Source of the DNA: Kineosporia rhizophila
GTDB taxonomy: Bacteria; Actinomycetota; Actinomycetes; Actinomycetales; Kineosporiaceae
Length of the DNA stretch: 64,000 nt
Reading direction: 5' to 3'
Assembly: GCF_021277265.1 (NCBI RefSeq)
Contig: NZ_JAJSOH010000023.1
Location: 1 to 64,000, forward strand
The notes under the pieces are model-generated. The model made no database searches. It saw nothing but the letters and a program-made list of their open reading frames with translations, and was not told the DNA's origin. Shown here piece after piece: positions 1-8,294 of this stretch (position 1 is its first letter; every line of letters begins with the position of its first letter). The position numbers were made by a program, and so were the translations under genes.

Positions 1-57
1 CCCGCCCCCCCCCCCCCCCCCCCCCGCGGGCCGGCCCCCGGGGGGGGCGCCCCGCCC
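1..57. other. Poly-C/G edge, probable assembly artefact
   Basis: Apart from position-independent C and G runs there is no other base in this stretch. It reads as a near-homopolymer with C runs longer than anything else in the window, then changes abruptly to normal coding sequence of rho. Because it contains no A or T it cannot contain a stop, so an open frame here means nothing. Confidence 0.6.
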
Positions 58-1818
58 CCCACCCGCCGTACCTCCGCCGCTGCGGCCGCCGCCGAGGCGC
101 CGGCCGAGCAGCCTGCGCAGGAGGCCCTGATCGAGGCCCCCGCCGCCCCGGCCACCGGCACCTCCGGCCGTCGCAGCCGGGCCGCCGCCGCGGCTGCGGC
201 CGCCGCCGAGCCCGAGGTCGCGGCGAAGGTGGCCGAGCCGGTCGCCGAGCCCGTCGAGGCCGCCGAGGCTCCCGCCGAGCGCCCCACCCGGGGTCGCGGC
301 CGGGGTCGCACCGAGCGGGCCGACCGTACTGAGCGCACCGACCGCGCCGAGCGCACGGAGCGGGCCGACCGCACCGAGCGGGCCGAGCGCACGGAGCGGG
401 CCGAGCGTCCGGACCGGGCCGAGCGGGCCGAGCGTTCCGAAGGCCGTTCGGGCAACCGGCCCGCCGACCGCGACGGCGCCGCCAAGGACGCCGACCGCGA
501 GGGCAGCCGGGACAGCCAGGGCCGCAACAACTCCCAGCCGCGTCGCAGCAGCAACGACGAGGACGACGACGAGGACGGCCGGGGCCGTCGCCGGGGCCGT
601 CGCTTCCGGGACCGCAAGCGCGGCCGGGGTCGTGACGGCGAGCCCGGTGGGGTCGACGAGCCGGAGGTCAGCGAGGACGACGTGGTCGTCCCGGTGGCCG
701 GCATCCTCGACGTGCTCGACTCGTACGCCTTCCTGCGTACTTCCGGCTACCTGCCCGGCCCGAACGACGTCTACGTCTCGCTCGGCCAGGTCAAGAAGTA
801 CGGTCTGCGCAAGGGTGACGCGGTCACCGGGGCGGTCCGCCAGCCCCGCGAGGGCGAGCAGGCCAACCAGCGGCAGAAGTTCAACGCCCTGGTCCGGCTC
901 GACACGGTCAACGGCAGCGCCCCCGAAGAGGCGCGCGCCCGGCCGGAGTTCAACAAGCTCACCCCGCTCTACCCGCAGGAGCGCCTGCGGCTGGAGACCG
1001 AGCCGAACATCATCTCCACCCGGATCATCGACCTGGTGGCGCCGATCGGCAAGGGCCAGCGCGGTCTCATCGTCTCGCCGCCGAAGGCCGGCAAGACGCT
1101 GATCCTGCAGGCGATCGCCAACGCGATCACCCGCAACAACCCCGAGTGCCACCTCATGGTCGTGCTGATCGACGAGCGGCCCGAAGAGGTCACCGACATG
1201 CAGCGCACGGTCAAGGGTGAGGTCATCGCCTCCACCTTCGACCGGCCGGCCGACGACCACACGGCCGTCGCCGAGCTGTCGATCGAGCGGGCCAAGCGCC
1301 TGGTCGAGCTCGGCCACGACGTGGTCGTCCTGCTCGACTCGATCACCCGGCTGGGCCGCGCCTACAACCTGGCCGCCCCCGCCTCGGGCCGGATCCTGTC
1401 CGGTGGTGTCGACTCCAGCGCGCTGTACCCGCCGAAGCGGTTCTTCGGCGCCGCCCGGAACATCGAGCACGGCGGGTCGCTGACCATCCTGGCCACCGCG
1501 CTGGTCGAGACCGGCTCGAAGATGGACGAGGTGATCTTCGAGGAGTTCAAGGGCACCGGCAACATGGAGGTGAAGCTGTCGCGCCAGCTGGCCGACAAGC
1601 GGATCTTCCCCGCCGTGGACGTGAACGCCTCCAGCACCCGCCGGGAAGAGATCCTGATGGGCAAGGAGGAGCTCGGCGTGATCTACCGCCTGCGCCGGGT
1701 GATGGGCGCCCTCGAGCCCCAGCAGGCCATCGAGCTGCTGCTCGACCGCACCAAGAAGAGCTCGAGCAACGCCGAGTTCCTGATGCAGGTGCAGAAGACC
1801 TCGCCCAGCGGCGAATAG
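1..1818 (+). CDS. rho: Transcription termination factor Rho, 5'-truncated by the window edge
   Basis: Hexameric RNA-dependent ATPase helicase that ends transcription at C-rich sites. The frame is open to base 1, so the start codon and the usual N-terminal Rho_N helical domain lie outside the window. Visible order: an Ala/Pro/Glu-rich low-complexity stretch, an Arg/Glu repeat tract (nt 313-440), a basic RGRRFRDRKRGRGR patch, the cold-shock-like RNA-binding domain (about nt 690-930), then the ATPase core with P-loop SPPKAGKT (nt 1075-1098), DERPEEV, and LLDSITRLGRAYN. The Arg-rich insertion ahead of the RNA-binding domain is characteristic of actinobacterial Rho. The C-terminus is intact. The first ~57 bases are suspect, so the most N-terminal residues should not be trusted. 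Confidence 0.96.
   Translation, partial: PAPPPPPPRGPAPGGGAPPPTRRTSAAAAAAEAPAEQPAQEALIEAPAAPATGTSGRRSRAAAAAAAAAEPEVAAKVAEPVAEPVEAAEAPAERPTRGRGRGRTERADRTERTDRAERTERADRTERAERTERAERPDRAERAERSEGRSGNRPADRDGAAKDADREGSRDSQGRNNSQPRRSSNDEDDDEDGRGRRRGRRFRDRKRGRGRDGEPGGVDEPEVSEDDVVVPVAGILDVLDSYAFLRTSGYLPGPNDVYVSLGQVKKYGLRKGDAVTGAVRQPREGEQANQRQKFNALVRLDTVNGSAPEEARARPEFNKLTPLYPQERLRLETEPNIISTRIIDLVAPIGKGQRGLIVSPPKAGKTLILQAIANAITRNNPECHLMVVLIDERPEEVTDMQRTVKGEVIASTFDRPADDHTAVAELSIERAKRLVELGHDVVVLLDSITRLGRAYNLAAPASGRILSGGVDSSALYPPKRFFGAARNIEHGGSLTILATALVETGSKMDEVIFEEFKGTGNMEVKLSRQLADKRIFPAVDVNASSTRREEILMGKEELGVIYRLRRVMGALEPQQAIELLLDRTKKSSSNAEFLMQVQKTSPSGE
313..440 (+). repeat. Imperfect repeat coding for Arg/Glu/Asp/Thr units in rho
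   Basis: Tandem degenerate units of the form gagcgggccgaccgcacc encode alternating TER/ADR/AER triplets, giving a highly charged segment in the N-terminal insertion of Rho. Units are a multiple of three bases, so copy-number change would keep the frame. In other actinobacteria this insertion binds RNA and aids termination on GC-rich transcripts; the same role here is inferred. Confidence 0.75.
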
Positions 1819-1824
1819 CCCCGA

Positions 1825-1865
1825 CCGCGGATCTCCCGGCGGGAATGCTCCCGGGGGATCCGCGG
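1825..1865 (+). terminator. Hairpin downstream of rho
   Basis: Fifteen-base arms 1825-1839 and 1851-1865 pair with one mismatch around an 11-base loop, beginning six bases after the rho stop. No long T-run follows. It separates rho from rpmE and is a plausible terminator or 3' stabilising hairpin. Confidence 0.6.
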
Positions 1866-1968
1866 TTATGGCTCCCGTCTGCTGTTCTGGCAGACTTACT
1901 CAAGGCTCCGGTTCACGAGCGGCGCGCCCCGTGCCGCACGACCCGGCGGCAAGACTGAGGAGAGACAG

Positions 1969-2187
1969 TTGAAGAACGACATCCACCCGCAGTACGTGGC
2001 CACCACGGTCAAGTGCGCCTGCGGTTCGACCTTCGAGACCCGCAGCACCGCCACCAGCGGTCAGATCTCCACCGAGACCTGCAGCGCCTGCCACCCGTTC
2101 TACACGGGCAAGCAGCGCATCCTGGACACCGGTGGCCGGGTCGCCCGCTTCCAGCAGCGGTACGGCAAGAAGGACTCCGGCAAGTAG
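1969..2187 (+). CDS. rpmE: 50S ribosomal protein L31, zinc-binding form
   Basis: Ribosomal protein bL31, a bridge between the large and small subunits. It is 72 aa, the normal length. Two CxC/CxxC knuckles (KCACG near residue 16 and TCSACHPFYTGKQ near residue 37) give the four zinc ligands of the C+ form, which distinguishes it from the zinc-free paralogue made under zinc starvation. The start is TTG at 1969, chosen because a purine-rich Shine-Dalgarno (gaggagag, 1957-1964) sits just upstream and the protein then begins MKNDIHP like other L31 proteins. It follows rho, as in many actinobacteria, and has its own terminator. Confidence 0.95.
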   Translation: MKNDIHPQYVATTVKCACGSTFETRSTATSGQISTETCSACHPFYTGKQRILDTGGRVARFQQRYGKKDSGK

Positions 2188-2194
2188 CCGAGCA

Positions 2195-2237
2195 GACGCC
2201 GGTCGTGGCCCCTCTCGCGGGGGCGGCGACCGGCGTC
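2195..2237 (+). terminator. Terminator after rpmE
   Basis: Perfect 11-base inverted repeat gacgccggtcg (2195-2205) and cgaccggcgtc (2227-2237), starting eight bases after the rpmE stop and followed by gtcgtttgtcc. It insulates rpmE from prfA. Confidence 0.75.
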
Positions 2238-2348
2238 GTCGTTTGTCCGTAGGTACTTTCCAACAATGGACGGGTGACCCGCCTCCGTAGGGGCGTCCGA
2301 CGTCCGTTGGTGGTTGCTTTTTCGGTTGCACCTCAGAAGAAGGCGAAC

Positions 2349-3458
2349 ATGGCCCAGCTCACCCCGGACGAGTCCGCGCAGGCGGCCGTCGAGCCGCTGC
2401 TGTACGAGTACGAGGAGCTGGAGCGCCAGCTCGCCGACCCGGCCATCCACGCCGACGCCGGCCGGGCCCGCAAGCTCGGGCGCCGGTACGCCGAGCTGGG
2501 GGCCGTGCACGCGGGCCACGAGGAGTGGCGCAGCGCCCTGGACGACCTGCAGGCCGCCCGCGAACTGGCCGCCGAGGACAGTGCGTTCGCCGAGGAGATC
2601 CCGGCGCTGGAGTCGGCGCTGGAGCACGCCCGCGAGCGGCTGCACCGGCTGCTGATCCCGCGCGACCCGGACGACTCCCGCGACGTGATCCTGGAGATCA
2701 AGGCGGGCGAGGGCGGCGAGGAGTCGGCCCTGTTCGCCGGCGACCTGCTGCGGATGTACCTGCGCTACGCCGAGCGCAACGGCTGGCGTACCGAGGTCCT
2801 CGACTCCACCGAGAGCGACCTGGGCGGGTACAAGGACATCTCGGTCGCGGTGAAGTACAAGGGCACCCCCGGACCGGGCGAGGGCATCTTCGCGAAGCTG
2901 AAGTACGAGGGCGGCGTGCACCGGGTGCAGCGGGTCCCGGTCACCGAGTCCCAGGGGCGCATCCACACCTCGGCCGCCGGCGTGCTGGTGCTGCCCGAGC
3001 CGGACGAGGCCGTCGAGGTCGAGATCGACGCCAACGACCTGCGGATCGACGTGTACCGCTCCTCCGGACCGGGCGGCCAGAGCGTCAACACCACCGACTC
3101 GGCGGTGCGGATCACCCACCTGCCCACCGGGGTGGTGGCCTCCTGCCAGAACGAGAAGTCGCAGCTGCAGAACAAGGAGCAGGCCATGCGGATCCTGCGC
3201 GCCCGGCTGCACGCCATCCAGGTCGAGGCCGCGGCGGCGGAGGCCTCGCAGGCCCGGCGCTCGCAGGTGCGCACGGTCGACCGGTCCGAGCGGATCCGCA
3301 CCTACAACTTCCCGGAGAACCGGATCGCCGACCACCGCACCGGTTTCAAGGCCTACAACCTCGACCAGGTCCTGGACGGCGAGCTCGGCCCGGTGATCCA
3401 GTCCTGCCTGGACGCCGACGAGAGCGCCCAGCTGGCCGCGCTGCAGGCCGCGAACTGA
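2349..3458 (+). CDS. prfA: Peptide chain release factor 1
   Basis: Class I release factor that reads UAG and UAA and triggers peptidyl-tRNA hydrolysis on the ribosome. The 369-aa product shows the stop-codon-reading tripeptide PVT (in RVPVTESQGR), which marks RF1 rather than RF2 (SPF), and the universal catalytic GGQ in SSGPGGQSVN. The reading frame also has a GTG at 2274, but ATG 2349 is preferred: it follows the purine-rich agaagaagg and the protein then starts MAQLTPDE with no extra basic leader. The next gene, prmC, starts two bases after the stop codon and encodes the enzyme that methylates this GGQ glutamine, so the two are surely co-transcribed. Confidence 0.96.
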   Translation: MAQLTPDESAQAAVEPLLYEYEELERQLADPAIHADAGRARKLGRRYAELGAVHAGHEEWRSALDDLQAARELAAEDSAFAEEIPALESALEHARERLHRLLIPRDPDDSRDVILEIKAGEGGEESALFAGDLLRMYLRYAERNGWRTEVLDSTESDLGGYKDISVAVKYKGTPGPGEGIFAKLKYEGGVHRVQRVPVTESQGRIHTSAAGVLVLPEPDEAVEVEIDANDLRIDVYRSSGPGGQSVNTTDSAVRITHLPTGVVASCQNEKSQLQNKEQAMRILRARLHAIQVEAAAAEASQARRSQVRTVDRSERIRTYNFPENRIADHRTGFKAYNLDQVLDGELGPVIQSCLDADESAQLAALQAAN

Positions 3459-3459
3459 G

Positions 3460-4329
3460 ATGCCCGAGCTGAAGCACGTTCTCGCCGCCGCGGTGACCGC
3501 TCTGGCCGAGGCCGGCGTGCCCTCGCCGTCGGCCGACGCGAACATCCTGGTGGCCCACGGGCTCGGGGTGGAACGCCGCGACCTGGCCCGCCGGGTGATC
3601 CTCGGCTACCAGCTGAGCAGCGACGAGAACGCCCGGGTGGCCGGGCTTCTCGAGCAGCGGGCGAAACGCGTTCCGCTGCAGCACCTGACCGGTTCGGCGG
3701 GCTTCCGCCGGCTCGAACTCCTGGTCGGGCCGGGGGTCTTCGTGCCCCGGGTGGAGACCGAGTGGGTGGCCGGGCTGGCGATCGAGGCCGGGGTGGCGCT
3801 CGAGCACCCGCTGATCGTGGACCTGTGCACCGGCTCCGGGGCGATCGCGCTGGCGGTGGCCGACGAGGTGCCCGACGCGCGGGTGGTGGCGGTGGAGCTG
3901 GATCCGCCCGCGGTGGAGTGGGCACGGCGCAACATCGAGGCCCTGGGCTCGCGGGTCGAGCTGCGCGCCGGAGACGCGGTGCGCGCCCACGAGCACCTGC
4001 TGGCCGATCTGGCCGGCGCGGTGGACATCGTGGTGGCCAACCCGCCGTACATCCCGCCGGACGCGGAACCGACCGAGCCGGAGGTGCGCGACCACGACCC
4101 GGTACTGGCGCTGTACGGGGGAGGGGACGACGGTCTGGCCATCCCGCGCGGGGTGGTCGCGGCCGCCGCCGGGCTGCTGCGTCCGGGCGGGCTGTTGGTG
4201 ATGGAGCATGCCGACGTCCAGGGCGCCGGGGGCCGCGCGCTCACCGCCACACCGGAGTGGATCGACGTGAACACGCAGCGTGACCTGACCGGCCGTGACC
4301 GTGCTCTGGTTGCCCGTAGGGCGGGCTGA
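3460..4329 (+). CDS. prmC: Release factor glutamine methyltransferase
   Basis: SAM-dependent N5-methyltransferase acting on the Gln of the GGQ motif in release factors. The 289-aa protein has an N-terminal helical substrate-binding domain (about residues 1-90), the SAM-binding loop DLCTGSGAIAL near residue 124, an acidic motif VVAVELDPPAVEWAR and the family signature NPPY (VVANPPYIPPD), which places the target amide. Start ATG 3460 lies one base beyond the prfA stop, implying translational coupling. The product acts on its operon neighbour. Length and motif order are normal for PrmC. Confidence 0.95.
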   Translation: MPELKHVLAAAVTALAEAGVPSPSADANILVAHGLGVERRDLARRVILGYQLSSDENARVAGLLEQRAKRVPLQHLTGSAGFRRLELLVGPGVFVPRVETEWVAGLAIEAGVALEHPLIVDLCTGSGAIALAVADEVPDARVVAVELDPPAVEWARRNIEALGSRVELRAGDAVRAHEHLLADLAGAVDIVVANPPYIPPDAEPTEPEVRDHDPVLALYGGGDDGLAIPRGVVAAAAGLLRPGGLLVMEHADVQGAGGRALTATPEWIDVNTQRDLTGRDRALVARRAG

Positions 4330-4377
4330 GCGGGCGGGAATGAGCGTTCCGGGCCCAGGTAGTGCCACACTCGGGGG

Positions 4378-5037
4378 GTGAGTGTGCGTTTCGACTGCGC
4401 CCTGGAGGTCCAGCGTTCGCGCGGGATCGCCAAAGCTGCCGACGTCGTCGCGGAAGGTGATCTCGTCGTTCTGCCGACCGACACCGTGTACGGCATCGGC
4501 TGCGACGCCTTCGACGCCGAGGCGGTGTCCGCCCTGCTGGCCGCGAAGGGCCGCGGCCGGGCCATGCCGCCGCCGGTGCTGGTGCCGCACGTGCGCACCC
4601 TGGACGGCATCGCGGCCGGCATCACCGCCGACATCCGCGCGCTGGCCGAGGCGTTCTGGCCCGGCGCGCTGACCATCATCACCCGCTCGATGCCCACCCT
4701 GCGGTGGGACCTGGGCGAGACCAACGGCACGGTGGCGCTGCGGATGCCGCTGCACCCGGTGGCCCTGGAGCTGCTGGAGCGCACCGGGCCGATGGCGGTC
4801 TCCAGTGCCAATCTCACCGGCCACGACGCGGCCCTGACCTGTCAGCAGGCGCAGGACATGCTGGGCGACTCGGTGGCGGTCTACCTCGACGGCGGCCCGG
4901 CCGAGCTCGGCGTGGCCTCGACCATCGTCGACTGCACGGCGCCGGTGCCCCGGGTGGTGCGCCAGGGGGCGGTCACTCTGGAAGACCTGCGCTCGGTGGT
5001 CCCGGCGACCCTGGGTCTGGGTGAGGCGGCGCAGTGA
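4378..5037 (+). CDS. L-threonylcarbamoyladenylate synthase (Sua5/YrdC/TsaC family)
   Basis: Makes threonylcarbamoyl-AMP from Thr, bicarbonate and ATP, the first step of t6A modification of ANN-decoding tRNAs. The 219-aa protein has the YrdC fold markers: PTDTVYGIGCDAF near residue 34, KGRGRAMPPPVL, FWPGALTII, VALRMPLHP and MAVSSANLTGHDA, all at the expected spacing. It is the short TsaC-like form, without the extra C-terminal Sua5 domain. GTG 4378 is taken as start; GTG 4384 is nearly as good. It sits between prmC and the WecA-type gene, a conserved actinobacterial order, and its stop overlaps the next start (GTGA). Confidence 0.92.
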   Translation: MSVRFDCALEVQRSRGIAKAADVVAEGDLVVLPTDTVYGIGCDAFDAEAVSALLAAKGRGRAMPPPVLVPHVRTLDGIAAGITADIRALAEAFWPGALTIITRSMPTLRWDLGETNGTVALRMPLHPVALELLERTGPMAVSSANLTGHDAALTCQQAQDMLGDSVAVYLDGGPAELGVASTIVDCTAPVPRVVRQGAVTLEDLRSVVPATLGLGEAAQ

Positions 5038-6359
5038 GGGGTTACCTTTTCGTCCTGCTGATCGCGGCCACGGTCACCTACCTGACCACCCCGGCGGTGC
5101 GGCGCATCGCCCGGCGGGTGGGAGCGGTGACCGCCCTGCGTGAGCGGGACGTGCACACCGTGCCGATCCCGCGCCTGGGCGGCGCGGCGATCTACTTCGG
5201 CATCGCGGTGGCCATGCTCACCGCGTCCCAGGTGCCCTTCTTCGAGGCGGTCTTCGCCGGCCGCACGGCCTACGTGGTGCTCCTCTCGGCCGGCGCGGTC
5301 TGCCTGCTCGGGGTCTTCGACGACCTCTGGGAGCTCGACGCGGTCACCAAGGCGGCCGGGCAGATGCTGGCCGCCGGGATCATGGCCTGGCAGGGCATCC
5401 AGCTGATCTCGCTGCCGATCTTCGGCACCTTCATCCCGTCGCGGATGCTGCTGATCGTGGTCACCGTGGTGGCGATCATGGTGACGATCAACGCGGTGAA
5501 CTTCGTCGACGGCCTCGACGGCCTGGCCGCGGGGATGGTGGCGATCGCCGGCACGGCGTTCTTCATCTACTCCTACGCGCTGGCGGTGAACTCGTCGCCG
5601 GGCGACTACGCCTCGCTGGCCTCGGTGATCACCGCCGCCCTGGTGGGTTCCTGCCTGGGCTTCCTGCCGCACAACTTCAACCCGGCGCGGATCTTCATGG
5701 GCGACAGCGGCTCGATGCTGCTGGGCCTGCTGATGGCCACCTCCACGGTGGCGATCACCGGCACGGTCGAGCCCTCGCAGCTGGAGGACATCCGGATCGT
5801 CCCGGCCTTCATGCCGCTGGTGCTGCCGCTCGCCGTGCTGGCGCTACCGCTCATCGATCTGCTGCTGGCCATCCTGCGGCGCACCCGGGCGGGCAAGATG
5901 CCCTGGCAGCCGGACAAATTGCACCTGCACCACCGGATGCTCAGCCTCGGTCACAGCCATGCCGGCGCGGTGCTGATCCTCTACTTCTGGACGGCCACGG
6001 TCGGCTTCGGGGTGGCCCTGTTCGCCCTGGTGCCCCCGGCCACGGCCCTACTGGTCGGAGGGGCCGCGGTGATCTGCGCGCTGGTCCTGACCATCGGGCC
6101 GCGGCGCTGGCGGCAGATGGCGGCCACCGCCGTACCCGGCGCCGGGCAACGCTCCGCAACTGTCGTCATACCGGCCGACCCGGCCCTGCCGCGGCCCCCG
6201 GCCGACCCGGACTCCCCGGGAGCGACCGGAGTCACGAAACCGGCTGCCCGTCAGGTTCGTTCGGCTGAGGGGCCCGGTGGGTCCGCGGAAGACCGCGATG
6301 ACCGACCGGACACGCACCGTAGCGGTGCCGGCGTGAACTCAGGAATGAACGGATCATGA
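5034..6359 (+). CDS. wecA: WecA/TagO-type undecaprenyl-phosphate N-acetylhexosamine-1-phosphate transferase
   Basis: Membrane enzyme moving a sugar-1-phosphate (in this family usually GlcNAc-1-P) from a UDP-sugar to the polyprenyl-phosphate carrier, starting cell-wall glycan synthesis such as the arabinogalactan linker or teichoic acid. Eleven or so hydrophobic segments alternate with family motifs: HTVPIPRLGG near residue 40, FDDLWELD, NAVNFVDGLDGLAAG, MGDSGSMLLG and the cytosolic histidine motif HLHHRMLSLGHSH. The last ~75 residues are a hydrophilic Pro/Arg tail. Start GTG 5034 overlaps the upstream stop by four bases; the stop overlaps the following ATG the same way. Position just before the atp operon matches Rv1302 in Mycobacterium. 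Confidence 0.9.
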   Translation: MRGYLFVLLIAATVTYLTTPAVRRIARRVGAVTALRERDVHTVPIPRLGGAAIYFGIAVAMLTASQVPFFEAVFAGRTAYVVLLSAGAVCLLGVFDDLWELDAVTKAAGQMLAAGIMAWQGIQLISLPIFGTFIPSRMLLIVVTVVAIMVTINAVNFVDGLDGLAAGMVAIAGTAFFIYSYALAVNSSPGDYASLASVITAALVGSCLGFLPHNFNPARIFMGDSGSMLLGLLMATSTVAITGTVEPSQLEDIRIVPAFMPLVLPLAVLALPLIDLLLAILRRTRAGKMPWQPDKLHLHHRMLSLGHSHAGAVLILYFWTATVGFGVALFALVPPATALLVGGAAVICALVLTIGPRRWRQMAATAVPGAGQRSATVVIPADPALPRPPADPDSPGATGVTKPAARQVRSAEGPGGSAEDRDDRPDTHRSGAGVNSGMNGS

Positions 6360-6802
6360 ATATGTCCGACGTGAAGTCCGGCCGGAAGGTCTCCCGGGCC
6401 GCCGAGCCGGTGACCGCGCTGTGGCTTGCAGCACTCGTCCCGGCTCTTGTGCTGGGCGGTCTGACCGGTGCCGGGGCCTTCGTCGTGGGCCGTGACGAGG
6501 GCGTCTCCGCCCTGTTCGGGGCCGGGCTCGCGCTGGTTGCCCTGACCTTCACCACGATGCTGCACTTCCAGCTCCGGATGACCGAGCCGTGGCTCGGCAT
6601 GGGCCTCGCCTTCATGACGTATTCGCTGGTCATCGGCCTGATGTGGGCCGCCTTCCTGCTGCTCGACGAGACCGCCTGGCTGGTCGGCCCGGCCGCCGCG
6701 GCCGGTCTCGGGGCCGGTCTGGTGGGCTGGATCGGAGGTCACATGCGCGGAGCGCTCAAGCTTCGTCAGCCGCTGTACGACGACAGGGATGCACGCGACT
6801 AA
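6356..6802 (+). CDS. AtpI-like small membrane protein at the head of the ATP synthase operon
   Basis: A 148-aa protein with four predicted membrane helices (roughly residues 21-45, 52-71, 79-103 and 109-130) and a charged C-terminal tail. Sequence is weakly conserved, but place, length and topology agree with AtpI, which in other bacteria helps assemble the c-ring or import Mg2+. Start ATG 6356 overlaps the wecA stop (ATGA), tying it to the upstream transcript, while 361 bases with hairpins separate it from atpB. It may thus be expressed with wecA more than with the structural subunits. Function is inferred from context. Confidence 0.7.
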   Translation: MNMSDVKSGRKVSRAAEPVTALWLAALVPALVLGGLTGAGAFVVGRDEGVSALFGAGLALVALTFTTMLHFQLRMTEPWLGMGLAFMTYSLVIGLMWAAFLLLDETAWLVGPAAAAGLGAGLVGWIGGHMRGALKLRQPLYDDRDARD

Positions 6803-7163
6803 CCCGTTCGGGTGCTGCCCGTTGCACCCGTAGCAGGGGTTCTTGAGCCCTTGCTGGGGGGTGGCGGCAGAACCGCCCTACATGACTGATAGTGTCAAGC
6901 CAGATGGATGACGAGTAGACCCTGCTGAGGGCACCCGCCATGACTGCGGAGTGCCCGCTGAAGGTCTCCGCCGGCTACGAGCTGCAACGCCCGAGCCCGT
7001 CTTCCCCCGAACCCGTAACGCAGCTGAACGAGTAACAAACCACAGAGCTTGTAACACCCCAGGGCCGCCCATCGGCCCTGGCCGGTACCGCACGATCTGC
7101 CGCCAGGCCTCTCGGGCTGAATGGCTGAATCCGCAACGAAGCATTGAGCTTGGAGGAGCGACC
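6803..7163 (+). promoter_or_regulatory. atpI-atpB intergenic leader with hairpins and GTAAC repeats
   Basis: No gene is evident. Structures seen: inverted repeat cgggtgc/gcacccg (6809-6830), a second hairpin agcagggg/cccttgct (6832-6855, one mismatch), three gtaac words at 7015, 7032 and 7051, and a perfect hairpin agggccg/cggccct (7061-7079). The first two could attenuate read-through from wecA-atpI; the rest lies in what would be the leader of the atpB transcript. I could not assign a convincing -35/-10 pair. Confidence 0.4.
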
Positions 7164-7958
7164 GTGACTTACGTGGCCGCCGGTGGTGGAGGCGAAGGAG
7201 GCTTCCACGCGCCCAGTGAGGTGGAGTTCTGGCAGCCCCTGATCGGGGACGGCGCCTTCGCTCTGACCCGGTCGATGGTCGTCTTCGCGGCAATCGCGGT
7301 CGTCCTGTCCGTGGTGCTGCTGGTGCTGACCCGGAACATGAAGCTGGTGCCCGGCAAGGGCCAGTTCTACGTCGAGAGCGCCTACAGCTTCGTCCGTAAC
7401 GGCCTGGCCCGCGACATCATCGGCGCGGACCACTTCAAGCCGTTCCTGCCGCTGATGTTCGCGCTCTTCACGGTCGTGCTGATCAACAACCTGGCCGGGA
7501 TCGTCCCGTTCATCAACTTCCCGACCTTCAGCCGGATCGGCTACGCGATCGTGCTCACCGCGATCGTCTACATCACCTACCACGCGGTCGGTATCCGTAA
7601 GCACGGCCCGATCGGCTGGCTGAAGAGCTTCGTGCCTTCGGGCCTGCCGGCCTGGGTCGTCCCGCTGGTGTGGTTCATCGAGTTCCTCACGTACGTGGTC
7701 AACCGGCCGCTCACCATGGCGCTGCGACTGTTCGGCAACATGTTCGCCGGGCACCTCATGCTCATGGTCTTCGCCCTCGGTGGCGAATACCTGCTCTTCC
7801 AGGCGGATGGCCTCTTCCTCAACGCGACCGGCGTCTTCGCCTACGCGTTCTCGCTGGTCATGTTCGGCTTCGAGGTCATCGTCCAGTGCCTCCAGGCGTA
7901 CGTCTTCGTGCTCCTGGCCTGCGTTTACATCGCCGGTGCCGTCGCCGACGAGCACTGA
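7164..7958 (+). CDS. atpB: ATP synthase F0 subunit a
   Basis: Stator membrane subunit forming the proton half-channels next to the c-ring. The frame is open further upstream, but GTG 7164 is chosen: ggaggag (7152-7158) lies at ideal distance and the protein then starts MTYVAAGGGGEGG, giving 264 aa, the usual size. The essential Arg lies in NRPLTMALRLFGNMFAGH; the following C-terminal helices carry the conserved polar VIVQCLQAYVF. Five to six hydrophobic segments are evident. First structural gene of the operon, followed 83 bases later by atpE. Confidence 0.95.
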   Translation: MTYVAAGGGGEGGFHAPSEVEFWQPLIGDGAFALTRSMVVFAAIAVVLSVVLLVLTRNMKLVPGKGQFYVESAYSFVRNGLARDIIGADHFKPFLPLMFALFTVVLINNLAGIVPFINFPTFSRIGYAIVLTAIVYITYHAVGIRKHGPIGWLKSFVPSGLPAWVVPLVWFIEFLTYVVNRPLTMALRLFGNMFAGHLMLMVFALGGEYLLFQADGLFLNATGVFAYAFSLVMFGFEVIVQCLQAYVFVLLACVYIAGAVADEH

Positions 7959-8041
7959 TCTTCCGCCGGTGCCCGTCGTCGGACGCGCACTGACAACTGC
8001 CTGAGCCCCTCAGGCAACAACCCGAAAGGCAGGAAACTGCA

Positions 8042-8251
8042 ATGACCGGCAACATCGCATTCCTTGGCTACGGTATCGCCGCGATCGGCCCCGGCATCGG
8101 CGTGGGTCTGATCTTCGCCGCCTACATCCAGGGTGTGGCCCGTCAGCCCGAGTCCCGCAGCGTGCTGCAGACCATCGCGTTCACCGGCTTCGCCCTGACC
8201 GAGGCGCTGGCCCTGCTGGGTCTGGTCTTCGCCTTCCTCTTCCGCGAGTGA
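8042..8251 (+). CDS. atpE: ATP synthase F0 subunit c
   Basis: Proteolipid of the rotating ring. Its 69 residues form a helical hairpin: helix 1 with the glycine-rich GIAAIGPGIGVGLI, the polar loop ARQPESR, and helix 2 with the proton-carrying carboxylate Glu54 in FALTEALALLGLVF. Glu rather than Asp, and the loop sequence, suggest a proton (not sodium) enzyme; none of the extra sodium-ligand polar residues is obvious. A purine-rich ribosome site (aaaggcagga) precedes the ATG. A short T-run follows the gene but I see no hairpin. Confidence 0.96.
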   Translation: MTGNIAFLGYGIAAIGPGIGVGLIFAAYIQGVARQPESRSVLQTIAFTGFALTEALALLGLVFAFLFRE

Positions 8252-8294
8252 CCATCCTTTTTTCCGCTGACCCGACGGGAAGGAGGGTGACACT

